Origin: Enterobacillus tribolii
Lineage (GTDB): Bacteria > Pseudomonadota > Gammaproteobacteria > Enterobacterales > Enterobacteriaceae
Length of the DNA: 64,000 nucleotides
NCBI RefSeq assembly: GCF_003363015.1
Contig: NZ_QRAP01000013.1
Location: 52,329-116,328, forward strand
Reading direction: 5' to 3'
Part shown: piece after piece, positions 8,224 through 17,579 of the stretch
How the letters are laid out: each line of letters starts with the position of its first letter
How positions within the stretch are numbered: position 1 is the stretch's first letter
The notes under the pieces: generated by a model
Databases searched by the model: none
Told to the model about the DNA's origin: nothing
The model's input: the letters and a program-made list of their open reading frames with translations, nothing else
Position numbers and translations under genes: made by a program

Positions 8224-9672
8224 TCAGGCGCTCCGGGTGACGCGGGTGACTTCCTCCAGCGACGTCACGCCCGCCAGCACGCGCTCCAGGCCGCTCTGGT
8301 ACAGGGTTACGCCGCGCAGGCGCTGCGTCAGTTCAGCCTCATCGCCGCCGCGCTGGATAATGCTGCGCAGAACATCATCAACCGGCAGCAATTCATGGAT
8401 CGCGGTACGCCCGCGGTAGCCGGTAAAGTTACAGGCCGGGCAGCCAACCGCGCGGAAAACCCGGCTGCCGGCGGGCAGCGGCCCGTCTTCACCGGCGTTG
8501 TATGGGCGGCGGCATTCCGGGCACAGCACCCGCACCAAGCGTTGCGCCATCACGCCCAGCAGCGACGTCGCCAGCAAAAACGGCTCGACGCCCATGTCAC
8601 GCAGACGCGTCACCGCGCCCGCCGCGCTGTTGGTATGCAGGGTGGAAAGCACCAGATGGCCGGTCAGCGAAGCCTGTACCGCAATCGAGGCGGTTTCGCC
8701 GTCGCGGATTTCCCCCACCATCACCACGTCAGGGTCCTGACGTAAAATAGCGCGCAGGCCGCGCGCAAAGGTCATGTCGACCTTGCCGTTCACCTGGGTC
8801 TGCCCGATGCCGGGCAGATCGTATTCGACCGGATCTTCGACCGTCAGAATGTTGCGCTCTTTGCTGTTGAGCTGGCTCAGTGCCGCATACAACGTGGTAC
8901 TTTTCCCCGAACCGGTCGGCCCGGTGACCAGAATGATGCCGTGCGGCTGCGCCAGCAGCACCTCGGTTTGTTCACGCAGCGCCGGCGTCATTCCCAGTGC
9001 GGCCAGATCCAGCCGCACGCTGTTCTTGTCCAGCAGACGCAGCACCACCCGTTCGCCATGATTGGCGGGCAGCGTGGACACGCGCACATCAATGGCGCGC
9101 CCGCCGATACGCAGGGCGATGCGGCCGTCCTGCGGGATGCGTTTTTCCGCGATATCCAGCCGGGCCATGACCTTAATGCGCGAAACCAGCAGCGCAGCCA
9201 GGCGGCGCTGCGGTTGCAGAATTTCGCGCAGCACGCCGTCAATGCGGAAACGAATGCTGAGATGGCGCTCGAATGTTTCGATATGGACATCGGACGCCCC
9301 TTCTTTGATCGCCTCGCCCAGCATGGCGTTGATCAGGCGGATAATCGGCGCGCCGTCATCGCTCTCCAGCAGGTCATTCTGCTCCGGCAACTCTTCCGCC
9401 AGCGCGTAGAAATCCATTTCATTGCCCAGCTCCGCCATTACGCGCCGTACCTGGCCATTTCCCGCCTGATAGCCGTCAACCAGATGCCGCTCAAAGTCGT
9501 CGTTTTCCACCACCTGAACCCGCAACGGCGCGGCGGCCACGCGCCGGGCCTCCTGCAACGCCGCCGCCGTAACGCCGGCGCGGCACAGCAACAGTGCGCC
9601 GCCCTCTTCGTTTTGCGTCAGCAACACGCCGTGGCGACGGGCGAAGGCGGCGCTCAGCAACGGTTCCGTCAT
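8224..9672 (-). CDS. outE: T2SS secretion ATPase OutE (GspE)
   Basis: 482 residues. The N1/N2 domains precede the RecA-like domain with Walker [10 protein letters not shown] at 251-259, an Asp box and Walker B around [13 protein letters not shown] zinc tetracysteine motif follows (CPEC about 30 residues before CPAC). It powers pseudopilus assembly from the cytoplasmic face through OutL and OutF. It overlaps outD by 4 bases. Confidence 0.97.
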   Translation of the reverse strand: MTEPLLSAAFARRHGVLLTQNEEGGALLLCRAGVTAAALQEARRVAAAPLRVQVVENDDFERHLVDGYQAGNGQVRRVMAELGNEMDFYALAEELPEQNDLLESDDGAPIIRLINAMLGEAIKEGASDVHIETFERHLSIRFRIDGVLREILQPQRRLAALLVSRIKVMARLDIAEKRIPQDGRIALRIGGRAIDVRVSTLPANHGERVVLRLLDKNSVRLDLAALGMTPALREQTEVLLAQPHGIILVTGPTGSGKSTTLYAALSQLNSKERNILTVEDPVEYDLPGIGQTQVNGKVDMTFARGLRAILRQDPDVVMVGEIRDGETASIAVQASLTGHLVLSTLHTNSAAGAVTRLRDMGVEPFLLATSLLGVMAQRLVRVLCPECRRPYNAGEDGPLPAGSRVFRAVGCPACNFTGYRGRTAIHELLPVDDVLRSIIQRGGDEAELTQRLRGVTLYQSGLERVLAGVTSLEEVTRVTRSA

Positions 9673-11630
9673 CGCTTCGCCCCCGTCTGCGTGGCGTAAA
9701 ACAGGGCGATGGCGCTGCGCACGTTATTGAACCCCTGGCCCGTGCCCAGTTCCGGCAGATCAAGACGCTCCCCGCCATTGCTGCGCCACAGTGCATCTTC
9801 CGGCGTGTTTACATCATCACGCTGAAACTGCTGATATTTTCCGGATGAGGCGCGATCGTAGTGTTGCTGATCGCGGATGATAGTCGGCCGGATGAACAGC
9901 ATCAGGTTGCGCTTTTCCCGGCTTTTGCTTTTGGAGCGGAACAGGTTGCCCACCACCGGAATATCGCCCAGCAGCGGCACCTTGCTGGTGGTTTCCCGGC
10001 TGCTGTGATCCAGCAAACCGCCCACCACCACCGTAGCGCCGCTGGACACCAGCACCGCGTTGCTCACGCTGCGCGTGTTGAACGTCGCGCCCAGATCGCT
10101 GGTACTGCTGCTGACGCCTTCCGCCACGCTGGACACCTCTTGTTCAATCTCCAGCAACACCGAGTCGCCTTCGTTGATCTGCGGTTTCACCCGCAGCTTG
10201 ATCCCTACCGTTTTGCGCTCCACGGTGTTGAAAATGTTATCGCCGGAGGTGGTCTGAGAGCCGCTCAGTACCGGCACTTCCTGCCCGACGTTGAACGTGG
10301 CTTCTTTGTTGTCGAGCGTCACCACGCTGGGCGTCGCCAGGATGTCGTTCTGGCTGTCGCTGGACAGCGCGGTTAGCAGCATCGCCCAATTGCCGGAATA
10401 AAATCCGGCGGCGATGCCGTTGAACGCCGCCAGCGCCCCCGCCAGCGTGGTCGGCACCGTGCCGTCTTTACGGTATTGATCGACGCCGGGCACCACGGAA
10501 CTGATCGGCAGCCCGGTATTGGTGAACTGCGTCATGCCCGCGTATTTATGGCCCCACTGAATGCCCAGGTTCAGGCCATCGGCGTTCTGTACTTCAGCGA
10601 TAATCGCCTCCACCAGCACCTGAGGACGGCGGATATCCACGCTGGCGATCACCTGCTCCAGCTCGTTCATGATGTCCGGCGTGGCGTTGATAATCAGGGA
10701 GTTCGTTTGCGGATCGGCTTTAACCACCGTGTCTTTGGTCAGTGCGACGCCGCTTTTGGCGCCCTGCGAATCGCTTTCCAGGCTGCCGCTGAGGCCGGTG
10801 AGCACTTCAACCAGCTTTTCCGCGTTCGCGTATTTCAGATAGATCACCCGCGTATTGCCACGGCTGACCTGCGGTTTATCTAACTGGCGCACCATCGTGG
10901 CCAGCCTGGCGCGCGCCTGATCGTCGCCACTGATCATCACCGTATTTGTGCGCTCATCGGCCACGATACGACCCGGCGGCGCGGCGTTTTTGTTGCCGTC
11001 CTGCGCCATTTGCGTCACCAGGCGCGCCACCTCCGCCGCCGACGCATGCTTCAGCGGCAACGTCTGCACCGTTTGCCCGCCGGCGCGATCGACACGTTCA
11101 ATAATCTGCATCAGCCGGTTGATGACCGCCGCCCGCCCGGTGAGCAACAGCACGTTGGAGGGATCGTAATGCACCACGTTACCGACGCCGGCGTTGTCGT
11201 TCAACTGGCGCAGCAGCGGGGCCAGGTCGCGCGCGGTAACGTTATGCAGCGGCGCTACGCGCGTCACCACCTCGTCGCCGCGCGCCGCGCTGCTGTCGTC
11301 CACCACCGGCACCGACGCGCTTTTGGCGTCTTTGGCTTTAACCACTTTCAGCACGCCGTTCTCCATCGGCACTACCGCAAAGCCGTACACGTCCAGCACG
11401 CTGAGGAAAAACTGGTAATACTGCTCCTCGTTGAGCATGTCGTAGCTGCGCACGGTAATGGTGCCGCGCACGCCGGGATCGATAATCACCGTTTTGTTGA
11501 GATTCTTGCTGACGGTGTTGATGAATTCATGCACATCAACGCCCTTGAAGCTGGCGGAAAACTCCGCGGCGCGCAGAGGCAGCGCCAGGCAAAGCCCAAG
11601 TATCAACCAACGGCAAAATCGTCCCATCAC
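9669..11630 (-). CDS. outD: T2SS secretin OutD (GspD)
   Basis: 653 residues with a Sec signal peptide (mature start near AEFSASF). Periplasmic N0, N1, N2 and N3 domains follow, then the secretin beta-barrel with [12 protein letters not shown], and a C-terminal S-domain tail after about residue 600 that would bind the pilotin OutS. It forms the outer-membrane channel and contacts OutC through N0. It overlaps outC and outE by 4 bases. Confidence 0.97.
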   Translation of the reverse strand: MMGRFCRWLILGLCLALPLRAAEFSASFKGVDVHEFINTVSKNLNKTVIIDPGVRGTITVRSYDMLNEEQYYQFFLSVLDVYGFAVVPMENGVLKVVKAKDAKSASVPVVDDSSAARGDEVVTRVAPLHNVTARDLAPLLRQLNDNAGVGNVVHYDPSNVLLLTGRAAVINRLMQIIERVDRAGGQTVQTLPLKHASAAEVARLVTQMAQDGNKNAAPPGRIVADERTNTVMISGDDQARARLATMVRQLDKPQVSRGNTRVIYLKYANAEKLVEVLTGLSGSLESDSQGAKSGVALTKDTVVKADPQTNSLIINATPDIMNELEQVIASVDIRRPQVLVEAIIAEVQNADGLNLGIQWGHKYAGMTQFTNTGLPISSVVPGVDQYRKDGTVPTTLAGALAAFNGIAAGFYSGNWAMLLTALSSDSQNDILATPSVVTLDNKEATFNVGQEVPVLSGSQTTSGDNIFNTVERKTVGIKLRVKPQINEGDSVLLEIEQEVSSVAEGVSSSTSDLGATFNTRSVSNAVLVSSGATVVVGGLLDHSSRETTSKVPLLGDIPVVGNLFRSKSKSREKRNLMLFIRPTIIRDQQHYDRASSGKYQQFQRDDVNTPEDALWRSNGGERLDLPELGTGQGFNNVRSAIALFYATQTGAKR

Positions 11631-12406
11631 GATCCCTCGTCCAGTGAAACTGAAATGTCATAACGTTGCCCATCGCGTTCCACGGAAACGGTAAGCGTCC
11701 GTAGCTGGGGCAACTGCAACAAAATTTGCTGGGCCTGTTGGTTATCGCTCAGATCCGCACCGTTGATCGACACGGCCAAATCCCCCGGCTCAAAACCCAG
11801 CTTGCTGAACAGATCCGGCTTACGTCCCGGATTGATGCGATAACCCCGCAGTTCGCCGCCTTCACGCACCGGCGCCACGGTCAGGTAGTCGGCGATCTCG
11901 GCAGGGCGCTGCGTCAGCTGGCGCTTGAGATCGCCCGGAACCGGTTTCCCCTGCTGCGCCGCAGCGCGGGAATAGCGCAACATCGTGGTTCCCGCGCCCT
12001 CCGTCAGCACTACGCCCTCAGGCGTAATCTGCCGTATACGCGCGCCTCCTGCGGGCAGCGTATCTCCCGTCGCATAGCTGGCCTGCTTCCCCTGATACTG
12101 AATCACAGCCAGCGCCAGCCGCGCATCGCTGCTGGCAACCAGCCCGGTCAACGTCAGCGGCAGCGTCGTCGGCGACAGCGCCGGGGAAACCGGCGTTTCT
12201 TCCGTCGTTGCGGCGGCGCCAAACAGCCCGCGGGAAAGCGCCGGCGGCGGCGCCGTCTTTCCGGCAGGGGACGGAACCGCTACGCTCTCCGGCGGAAAAA
12301 TCAGTTGCCAGCTAATCTGGGCCGACAGCCATGCTGCCCACGCCAGTAAAACCCCGGTTAATACCCTGAGCAGCGGCGGAATAAGCGCAGATAATTCCTG
12401 TTTCAA
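11627..12406 (-). CDS. outC: T2SS protein OutC (GspC), first gene of the out operon
   Basis: 259 residues: a short cytoplasmic N-terminus, one membrane helix (about 12-36), a Pro/Ala linker, the HR domain (about 80-145) and a C-terminal PDZ domain (about 165-258, with the loop LGFEPGDLAVSINGADL). OutC connects the inner-membrane platform to the secretin and helps select substrates. The operon promoter is expected in the AT-rich gap upstream, which contains a CRP palindrome 185-200 bases from this start. Confidence 0.96.
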   Translation of the reverse strand: MKQELSALIPPLLRVLTGVLLAWAAWLSAQISWQLIFPPESVAVPSPAGKTAPPPALSRGLFGAAATTEETPVSPALSPTTLPLTLTGLVASSDARLALAVIQYQGKQASYATGDTLPAGGARIRQITPEGVVLTEGAGTTMLRYSRAAAQQGKPVPGDLKRQLTQRPAEIADYLTVAPVREGGELRGYRINPGRKPDLFSKLGFEPGDLAVSINGADLSDNQQAQQILLQLPQLRTLTVSVERDGQRYDISVSLDEGS

Positions 12407-12790
12407 CGTTATCGCGTCATTAGGAAATGATAAATAAGGTTTATTTTACGATTAAAAATTATTGAATTCATTTATCCCCCGACATTTCAATCCTGAGATC
12501 CAATATTCTTAGAACTCAATCAGTTCCATTATTTCGCAGGTTATCTTTTACCGAGTTCTATTTGAAAAATATAATAATAAATGATCAATGTGTGAATATA
12601 GTCACAAATCGTCAATGCATTTATTTCATAGATCGAAAAAAAAGTGACATAATTGAAAAAAACACAAGAAAACACATAATTATTTGTTTTTACTATAAAA
12701 ATCATAGACACCTGTTTTTATACAACACCATTTAACATCGCAATAATTGCCTTAGCTTTCTATTTCCCTCTGTAAAAATGGAGATGTCAT
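12407..12790. promoter_or_regulatory. AT-rich divergent control region between outC and the GH3 gene
   Basis: 384 bases, strikingly AT-rich compared with the neighbours, with many A/T tracts and several possible -10 elements on both strands. It must hold the promoters of the out operon and of the GH3 gene. AT-rich curved DNA of this kind is often an H-NS target (inference). I searched by eye for a KdgR operator, known to control out genes in Dickeya, and found only weak half-matches. Confidence 0.6.
12591..12606. promoter_or_regulatory. CRP-cAMP binding site
   Basis: TGTGAATATAGTCACA is a perfect TGTGA-N6-TCACA palindrome. Its centre is about 192 bases from both the outC and the GH3 start codons, so it can serve either or both divergent promoters. 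CRP control of extracellular enzyme and out genes is known in soft-rot bacteria. Confidence 0.75.
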
Positions 12791-14827
12791 ATGATATTTA
12801 AAAGGAAATCGGTCCTTATATTCAGTGGCCTTTTGATTTCAGGTTTAACGGGGTGCGATGACGGCCGCGAGTTTTATCCTGACAACAGCACGAAACAGGC
12901 TGACCTGGAGGTCCGTAATATTTCGCTGTTAACCGTCGACGGGCTCAAATTCAAGGATCTGAATAAGAATGGTCAGCTTGAACCGTATGAAGACTGGCGT
13001 CTCGACAGCGTAACCCGCGCGAAAGATCTCACCTCACGCATGACCGTGGAAGAAAAAGCCGGGGCGATGATGCATGGCACCATCACGCTGGACAGCGCCG
13101 GGCGCGTCGATTTCACCGCCACGGACGAAGACATCAATCAGCGCCTCGCCAACACGTTCATCACGCGCATGGCGGGCAACCCTCAGCATATTTCTGCGGA
13201 TAACAACAAGTTACAGGAAATGGCAGAGAATACCCGTCTGGGCATTCCCATCACCATCAGTACCGACCCGCGCAACCATTTCGTCAACGATCCCAACGCC
13301 ACCAGCGTAGCGGCAGGCAGCTTCTCCCAGTGGCCGGAAACCCTGGGCATGGCGGCAATTGACGACGCGGCGCTGGTGAAAACCTTCGGCGATATCGCAC
13401 GCCAGGAGTACCGCGCGGTCGGCATCCACATGGCGTTGTCGCCGCAGGCGGACCTTGCCACCGAACCCCGCTGGGGCCGGATCAACGGCACCTTCGGCGA
13501 GGACAATCAGGTCGCCAAGCGGCTGGTACAGGCCTACATCGAAGGCTTCCAGAACGGCGCGGGCGGGCTGAACACGGACAGCGTGATCACCGTGGTGAAA
13601 CACTTCGCCGGCGGCGGGCCGCAGATGAAAGGACTGGATGCGCATAACGCCTACGGTAAAGAGCAGGTCTATCCCGGCGAGAATCTGGAATACCATCTGG
13701 TGCCGTTTGAAGGCGCTTTCGCCGCCAACGTAGCGTCAGTGATGCCCTACTATGGCCAGCCCATCAACCTGTGGTACAAAGATCAGTTGATTGAGGAAGT
13801 CGGTTTCGGCTTCAGCAAGCAGGTGCTGACCGACATGCTGCGCGGTCGCTTCGCGTTCAAAGGCGTGATCCTGAGCGACTGGGGGATCCTGGAAACCTGC
13901 GTCGGGAAATGCGCCAACGGCCTGAGCGATGAAGAAGTCGCCGCAGGCGTTTCTCCGTGGACAGCCGGCATCGGCATGCCGTGGGGCGTGGAAAACCTGA
14001 CCCGCCAGGAACGCGTGGTTAAGGCGGTTGAAGCAGGGATCGATCAATTCGGCGGCACCACTGACTCCAGCGACCTGATCGCTGCCATCAATCAGCAGCA
14101 GCTTGCCACCGGGCTTATCGATGCTTCCGTCACGCGCATTTTACAGCAGAAATTCGAGCTGGGATTGTTTGAAAAACCGTTCGTGGATGAAACCAAAGCG
14201 GTGAGCATCGTCGGCAACAGCACTTTCCAGCAGAAAGCCGACGACGCGCAGCGCCGTTCGCAGGTTCTGCTGCAAAACAACAACGGATTGCTGCCGTTGG
14301 CGCTGAGCGGCAAGAAAGTCTTCCTGCATAACGTGAACGCCATCGTCGCCGCACGCTACGGCCTGCAGGTGGTAGACAGCCCGGATCAGGCGGAAATCGC
14401 CATCCTGCGCGTAGACACCCCGCACCAGAATGAGCCGCACTACCCCTTCGGTATGGTGAACTTCGGCCAGCTCGGCTTCGCTGATGCCGCCGACGTGGTG
14501 CTGGATGAAAAATCCGGAACTTACACCGGCAGCGAAGATTATCAGCTTATCAAGCAGGTGAAGGCGCTGAACATTCCTACCGTGATTTCGGTTTACGTCG
14601 ATCGCCCGGTCATCCTGACCAATATCGTAGACAAAACCGATGTTCTGCTGGCTAACTTCGGCGCTTCCGACGAAGCAGTGCTGGACGTGATCACCGGTAA
14701 GAGCAAGGCGCAGGGTAAAATGCCCTTCGAACTGCCCTCCAGCTGGCAGGCGGTGCTGGATCAGAAAGAGGACGTACCGCACGACTCCGTTGATCCGCTG
14801 TTCCCGATCGGCGCGGGAATTCTGTAA
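12791..14827 (+). CDS. Glycoside hydrolase family 3 lipoprotein (beta-glucosidase/xylosidase-like)
   Basis: 678 residues. The lipobox is LTGC with Cys22 and Asp at +2, the classic inner-membrane retention signal in Enterobacterales, so the enzyme is probably tethered in the periplasm facing outward from the inner membrane. An EF-hand-like DLNKNGQLEPYED lies at 56-68. GH3 signatures are VVKHFAGGG (268-276) and the nucleophile motif ILSDWG with Asp363; a second alpha/beta domain follows from about 480. The likely role is cleavage of beta-linked oligosaccharides from plant cell walls; substrate cannot be read from sequence. It is divergent from the out operon with a shared CRP site and is followed by a terminator. 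Confidence 0.88.
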   Translation: MIFKRKSVLIFSGLLISGLTGCDDGREFYPDNSTKQADLEVRNISLLTVDGLKFKDLNKNGQLEPYEDWRLDSVTRAKDLTSRMTVEEKAGAMMHGTITLDSAGRVDFTATDEDINQRLANTFITRMAGNPQHISADNNKLQEMAENTRLGIPITISTDPRNHFVNDPNATSVAAGSFSQWPETLGMAAIDDAALVKTFGDIARQEYRAVGIHMALSPQADLATEPRWGRINGTFGEDNQVAKRLVQAYIEGFQNGAGGLNTDSVITVVKHFAGGGPQMKGLDAHNAYGKEQVYPGENLEYHLVPFEGAFAANVASVMPYYGQPINLWYKDQLIEEVGFGFSKQVLTDMLRGRFAFKGVILSDWGILETCVGKCANGLSDEEVAAGVSPWTAGIGMPWGVENLTRQERVVKAVEAGIDQFGGTTDSSDLIAAINQQQLATGLIDASVTRILQQKFELGLFEKPFVDETKAVSIVGNSTFQQKADDAQRRSQVLLQNNNGLLPLALSGKKVFLHNVNAIVAARYGLQVVDSPDQAEIAILRVDTPHQNEPHYPFGMVNFGQLGFADAADVVLDEKSGTYTGSEDYQLIKQVKALNIPTVISVYVDRPVILTNIVDKTDVLLANFGASDEAVLDVITGKSKAQGKMPFELPSSWQAVLDQKEDVPHDSVDPLFPIGAGIL

Positions 14828-14834
14828 GCTTTTG

Positions 14835-14858
14835 AGCGGGTCCGTCCGGACCCGCTTT
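14835..14858 (+). terminator. Rho-independent terminator of the GH3 gene
   Basis: Perfect 9-bp stem (AGCGGGTCC / GGACCCGCT) with a GTCC loop, 8 bases after the stop codon, followed by a short TT tract. Confidence 0.7.
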
Positions 14859-14884
14859 CCCCGGAATGCATTGTTCCACCCCTG

Positions 14885-15028
14885 ATGGCGGGTTTCATCC
14901 AGGTCGATAATATCGGCGTGAGCATCAACATCCACGGAGTTAATCATGGTGCTAATGACGTGGGACAATCCGGCCCGGGTTCCGTCATAAACGCCCTGAA
15001 TGACGCCAACACCGGAATGCTTAATTAA
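14885..15028 (+). other. Possible small ORF or gene remnant (47 codons)
   Basis: ATG 14885 to TAA 15026-15028 reads a Gly/Asn-rich peptide (middle part NIHGVNHGANDVGQSG), convergent with and overlapping the regulator gene by 4 bases. There is no Shine-Dalgarno, and the open frame extends a little upstream of the ATG without one. The composition looks protein-like, so it could be the tail of a lost gene. I recognise no family. Confidence 0.25.
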
Positions 15029-17367
15029 TAAACCCGATACAGCTCATAAAACATAAGTGCATTGATATCCAGTTTGTTCACCGTCACCCACTCCTGCGCA
15101 ATATGTTCATCAACGACGCTAAGCGTCGGTACTGTATTGCGGTTAATCGTCTCGACGATTTCATCGTCCCACCAGTAGCAGGTCGACGTTTGCTCCAACT
15201 GCCAGAAAAGCGCCCCATGCTGTTGGTCGAACTGCCAGCGTTTTATACGGTAGAGGCCAGGCTGAAAGTTCATAACTTTTAGCGTAATTTGCTTCTTAAA
15301 ACAGCTAAACAGATCTTCTTCCGCCGTTAGCTGCGGATCGAACGTGATGGTGTTACTCAAGACCAACTGATAGCCGAAGTCTGTCATGGTAACGAGATAA
15401 TTACTGCCGCAGGTCAATACCTCTCCCTTTAAGCGCTCACGCAGCCGGATCGCGTGGAACACCGGACGCGGTATATTAAAGACGTGAAACAGCGCCAGGC
15501 TGCCTATCTCGCTGGGGATATCCTGTAAAGCCCAACGCTGGCTTTCCAAATTCAGCCACACGTTTACGGCGCAGACCTGCGCGGGCAACGTCATCAGCGT
15601 ATTAAATATCAGCGCGCCGCGAAAAAAACTGCCGTTAGTTCGATAGGAGCTTCCCGTAAGGGTATTCCACTCCACTAAACAAAGCGGCGTCAACAGGCCC
15701 AGGGTTCTCAACTCCCGGCTCAGCGCTTCGGTCACCCGGCTGATATGCATTTCGCTTTGGGTGAACACGTAGTGAGAAGCCAGGCGCCGCTCGTTGGGCA
15801 GGTTGGCATTCGCGCAATAACCGATGAAATCGGCCTGTTTCAGGCTGTCGTGCCGGTGTGTCAGGTATGCTGAAAAATCCGTTATCTCATCCGGCAGTGA
15901 AAGAAACACGCCCAACTTCGCAGCCCCCAGCCAACGGTTAATCAATTGGCTGATGTGCCGAAAATGCTCTGCATCGTCTTGCGGTTTGGCGCAGGCGGCC
16001 GGATAAACGATAAAACGCCACCTTTGCAGCCACTCCCGGCTAAACGCATTGACGCAATAACGCAAAAAACCGTCGAGAACCGCGAGCGTCACATCCTGTC
16101 CGATACGCACGACCAGGGGGATATCCATAGTGTTCAAATAGGCCAGCGCCCGTTCGGTTTCACTATAACAAACGGTGTGAAAGGTCTTGGGGGGTAAAGC
16201 GTAGATATCCGGCACCGGCCGGCTAAAAATCGAATCGTAGCAGTCCAGATAGTATGCGCCAATCTGTTCCTTAACGGAGCGCAACTGCCGCTGTATGCTA
16301 TCTTTCAGCACCTCCTCCAGTCCGCCTATCGTGACGATATAAGCCAGCGGTTCCTTCGGTGCATGGCCTTTCCCCCTGGCCGGCACGATCACCCGCTGTT
16401 CTTCATTGTGCATATAGGGCGCAAGCGTATCGCGGCACTGCGGGTTGGTGCCGGCCGTTAATAAGGGAAACGCGTCTACCAAATCGACCGGCCCGAAGCG
16501 ATTTCCCTTTGCAGGCGGTACATGGGCTGTCTGTGCCGAAGGCAGTGCCGCTACGCCAGTCTTGTAGTCGCGTCGTATCTGTACCGGCGTTTTTCCATAA
16601 TGCCGTTTACACAACAACGTCAGCTGGCGCACGTTGGTGAACCCCTGCTGCAGAGCGATCCGGCTGATTGTGTCGTTTCCCGTCGCAATCTCATGCAGGC
16701 AATGCTGAAAACGCAGTTGGCGCAAATAGTCGGAAAAATTAATACCCACTTCTTTGATAAACAGACGTGAAAGATAAGAGAAAGAGACAAACGCCCGGTC
16801 TGCCGCTTCGGTAAGACTAATAGGGCGCCGATAATTATCCGTCATCCAGGCAATAACCTGCTCGATTCGCTTGCTGTAACGCACCGAAAACGGCGCGCAC
16901 TCCTTTCTTGGGGAGTTAAAATAACGCACCAGAGTCAGCATAATCTCCGACAGGCAGCGGCTCATTTCCAACACATGGCCGTTTTGCCCGGTCCGGATGC
17001 TGGCTATCGCCATGCTGGCAAGCTTAACCCGCATTTGTTCAATCATTACCCGCGCATAGTTGGAGCACTCTTCGTCTGGCAGAGTAAATTTTGTCGAATA
17101 AAAGTCGCGATACTGCTGAAAAAAGTAGTCGCACGCGATTTCCAGCACGACAGCCATATTTTTCTCTTCATGCCAAAAGCGGGCCTGGTCGCCTTTATTA
17201 ATGACAACCACCCGCCCCGCATGCAGTTCGCTCTGTTTTCCATTCAGCGTCAGGCGCACGCTACCCGCGAGCAGATACACCAGGGTCACAAATTTTTCCG
17301 AATCGGGATAAAACTCAATGAAATTAACCAGCTTAATCTGACTATCCATATAACTGACATTTCTCAT
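15025..17367 (-). CDS. AraC-family regulator fused to a GH39-like (TIM-barrel) domain
   Basis: 780 residues, far longer than ordinary AraC proteins (about 300). Residues 10-90 form a cupin-like sensor segment, and 165-268 hold the double helix-turn-helix AraC/XylS DNA-binding domain. From about 295 to the end runs a large domain resembling GH39 beta-xylosidases, with VEWN in the position of the GH39 nucleophile motif. I do not see the NEP motif of the acid/base residue, so this domain probably senses a sugar or glycoside rather than cleaving it (inference). The gene is divergent from the M20 amidohydrolase and MFS genes, which it probably controls. Confidence 0.75.
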   Translation of the reverse strand: MRNVSYMDSQIKLVNFIEFYPDSEKFVTLVYLLAGSVRLTLNGKQSELHAGRVVVINKGDQARFWHEEKNMAVVLEIACDYFFQQYRDFYSTKFTLPDEECSNYARVMIEQMRVKLASMAIASIRTGQNGHVLEMSRCLSEIMLTLVRYFNSPRKECAPFSVRYSKRIEQVIAWMTDNYRRPISLTEAADRAFVSFSYLSRLFIKEVGINFSDYLRQLRFQHCLHEIATGNDTISRIALQQGFTNVRQLTLLCKRHYGKTPVQIRRDYKTGVAALPSAQTAHVPPAKGNRFGPVDLVDAFPLLTAGTNPQCRDTLAPYMHNEEQRVIVPARGKGHAPKEPLAYIVTIGGLEEVLKDSIQRQLRSVKEQIGAYYLDCYDSIFSRPVPDIYALPPKTFHTVCYSETERALAYLNTMDIPLVVRIGQDVTLAVLDGFLRYCVNAFSREWLQRWRFIVYPAACAKPQDDAEHFRHISQLINRWLGAAKLGVFLSLPDEITDFSAYLTHRHDSLKQADFIGYCANANLPNERRLASHYVFTQSEMHISRVTEALSRELRTLGLLTPLCLVEWNTLTGSSYRTNGSFFRGALIFNTLMTLPAQVCAVNVWLNLESQRWALQDIPSEIGSLALFHVFNIPRPVFHAIRLRERLKGEVLTCGSNYLVTMTDFGYQLVLSNTITFDPQLTAEEDLFSCFKKQITLKVMNFQPGLYRIKRWQFDQQHGALFWQLEQTSTCYWWDDEIVETINRNTVPTLSVVDEHIAQEWVTVNKLDINALMFYELYRVY

Positions 17368-17579
17368 ATTTTATCCCTGGGTTCGGTATTCGTTACCCGA
17401 TACGCCATATGTGACGAATACATACATCAAAAAAATGACGCTTTTTTTTGTTTTCTGCCGATATATCAATGGCAGAACGGTCAATTAAAACCCCTCTTTG
17501 CCGGACAACCAGCATACTGCCCTTTGAGTATTTCTTTTACAGTTTTCGCATCGATTCCTAAACAGAGAAGGTGATGACG
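17368..17579. promoter_or_regulatory. Divergent promoter region with inverted repeat
   Basis: About 210 AT-rich bases between the regulator and the M20 gene. A 7-bp perfect inverted repeat, TTCTGCC at 17453-17459 and GGCAGAA at 17471-17477, is a plausible operator for the adjacent regulator, although AraC proteins more often use direct repeats. A Shine-Dalgarno (GAGAAGG) lies 8 bases before ATG 17580. Confidence 0.4.

Noticed and set aside
12407..12790. KdgR operator near outC
   Set aside because: Only partial GAAA/TTTA-type half-matches with wrong spacing were found by eye; a matrix scan would be needed.
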